Shown one piece after another: positions 5,744-6,223 of a stretch of 6,223 nt of DNA. Numbering within the stretch: position 1 is the stretch's first letter; each line of letters starts with the position of its first letter. The DNA comes from Desulfuromonadaceae bacterium GWB2_53_15 (GTDB lineage Bacteria; Desulfobacterota; Desulfuromonadia; Geobacterales; Pseudopelobacteraceae). Under the pieces are notes generated by a model. It saw only the letters and a program-made list of their open reading frames with translations. It was not told the origin of the DNA and did not search any database. The position numbers were made by a program, and so were the translations under genes. Where the stretch lies: NCBI GenBank assembly GCA_001824455.1, contig MHXL01000031.1, forward strand, positions 439 through 6,661. Direction: 5' to 3'.

Positions 5744-6223
5744 ATGTCCCTCCCTTTGCTGAAGGCCCTCACAGATTTCTTCTTTCCGCCTCTTTGTCAT
5801 ATCTGCCGCACTTTCATCCCGGATGCCGGGCCAGTGCATATCTGCCGCTCATGCCGGGACCAGATGCGCCCGGTATCTTACCCACTCTGCCAGGTTTGCG
5901 GTATCCCTTTTGCCGGGATCGGTGCCGACCACCCGTGTGGAGGTTGTCTGAAAAAACCACCCTCATTTGATGCTGCCCGGGCTGGTTTTGTGTACGATGG
6001 CCATTGTCGTGAGCTTATTCACGCCTTTAAATATCAGAACAAGACCCTCCTGCGCCGTCCCCTGGCCTTGTTGGCCGGAGAATGCCTGACAGAATTCGTC
6101 GCATCCCAACATCCTGATCTGGTTGTGCCGGTGCCGTTGCACAGGAAACGTCTGCATAGTCGAGGTTTTAACCAGGCCGTACTACTGGGGGAACTGCTGG
6201 CACATGAGTGGCGGCTTCCTTTG
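5744..6223 (+). CDS. comF: ComF family protein (phosphoribosyltransferase-like), 3' partial
   Basis: The frame from the ATG at 5744 stays open to the right edge (160 codons visible). The start MSLPLLKALTDFFFPPLC is typical of the family. An N-terminal zinc-ribbon-like region has CHIC and CRSC pairs (codons ~18-37), then CQVC (codons ~48-51) and CGGC. After this come the phosphoribosyltransferase-like part with HAFKYQNKT and the signature VVPVPLHRKRLHSRGFNQA (codons ~127-145). The PRPP-binding motif expected further on is beyond the edge. ComF is needed for DNA uptake in competent species and is widely kept in bacteria without known competence, where its role is less clear. It starts 5 nt after the LUD gene stop with no good Shine-Dalgarno, which suggests translational coupling. 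Confidence 0.92.
   Translation, partial: MSLPLLKALTDFFFPPLCHICRTFIPDAGPVHICRSCRDQMRPVSYPLCQVCGIPFAGIGADHPCGGCLKKPPSFDAARAGFVYDGHCRELIHAFKYQNKTLLRRPLALLAGECLTEFVASQHPDLVVPVPLHRKRLHSRGFNQAVLLGELLAHEWRLPL

Noticed and set aside
1..6223. CRISPR array, insertion sequence, tRNA or integration site
   Set aside because: No short regularly spaced DNA repeats, transposase motifs, terminal inverted repeats or cloverleaf-like sequence were seen; the only repeats of note are protein-level repeats in the surface gene.

Overview
The window reads as chromosomal DNA of a Geobacter-like member of the Desulfuromonadota (the former deltaproteobacterial Geobacteraceae). This is inferred from gene style: a very long repeat-built surface protein of a kind common in those genomes, a rhomboid protease with its own soluble N-terminal domain, an HU protein with a Lys/Ala tail, a LUD-domain protein with a Cys cluster, and ComF. 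No rRNA, tRNA or other marker fixes the taxon. All recognised genes lie on the + strand.

Layout. (1) 2-2479 is the C-terminal part of a large, probably secreted protein. It is open at the left edge and carries fibronectin type III (FnIII) modules, about five copies of a 70-85-residue repeat, and a beta-sandwich (LamG/DUF1349-like) domain that seems to be split by two of those repeats. (2) 2527-2586 is a 19-codon ORF, too short for most gene callers, behind a perfect Shine-Dalgarno sequence. It ends in Cys followed by TGA, and the frame stays open to 2670. It looks like a precursor of a ribosomally made, modified peptide (RiPP) and may be a Cys-selenocysteine peptide. A strong intrinsic terminator lies at 2623-2653. 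(3) 2695-3645 is a rhomboid intramembrane serine protease with its own weak promoter, possibly transcribed leaderless. (4) 3646-3963 is an AT-rich intergenic stretch that holds the promoter and ribosome binding site of an HU gene (3964-4278), which ends at a perfect 19-bp terminator hairpin. (5) 4470-6223 looks like one operon: an exported cyclophilin prolyl isomerase, a LUD-domain (lactate-utilisation-like) protein, and the start of comF, which runs off the right edge.

Working together. The large surface protein and the short peptide probably share a transcript, with a 47-nt gap and a single terminator after the peptide. The rhomboid and HU genes look independently expressed. The cyclophilin, LUD and ComF genes are close together with no terminator between them, so co-transcription is likely, but no shared pathway is evident. 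The part most worth following up is the 19-codon ORF at 2527 with its Cys-TGA end. It fits the outline of the published pairing of radical SAM maturases with selenocysteine-containing target peptides, but no maturase gene is in the window, so this remains a hypothesis.
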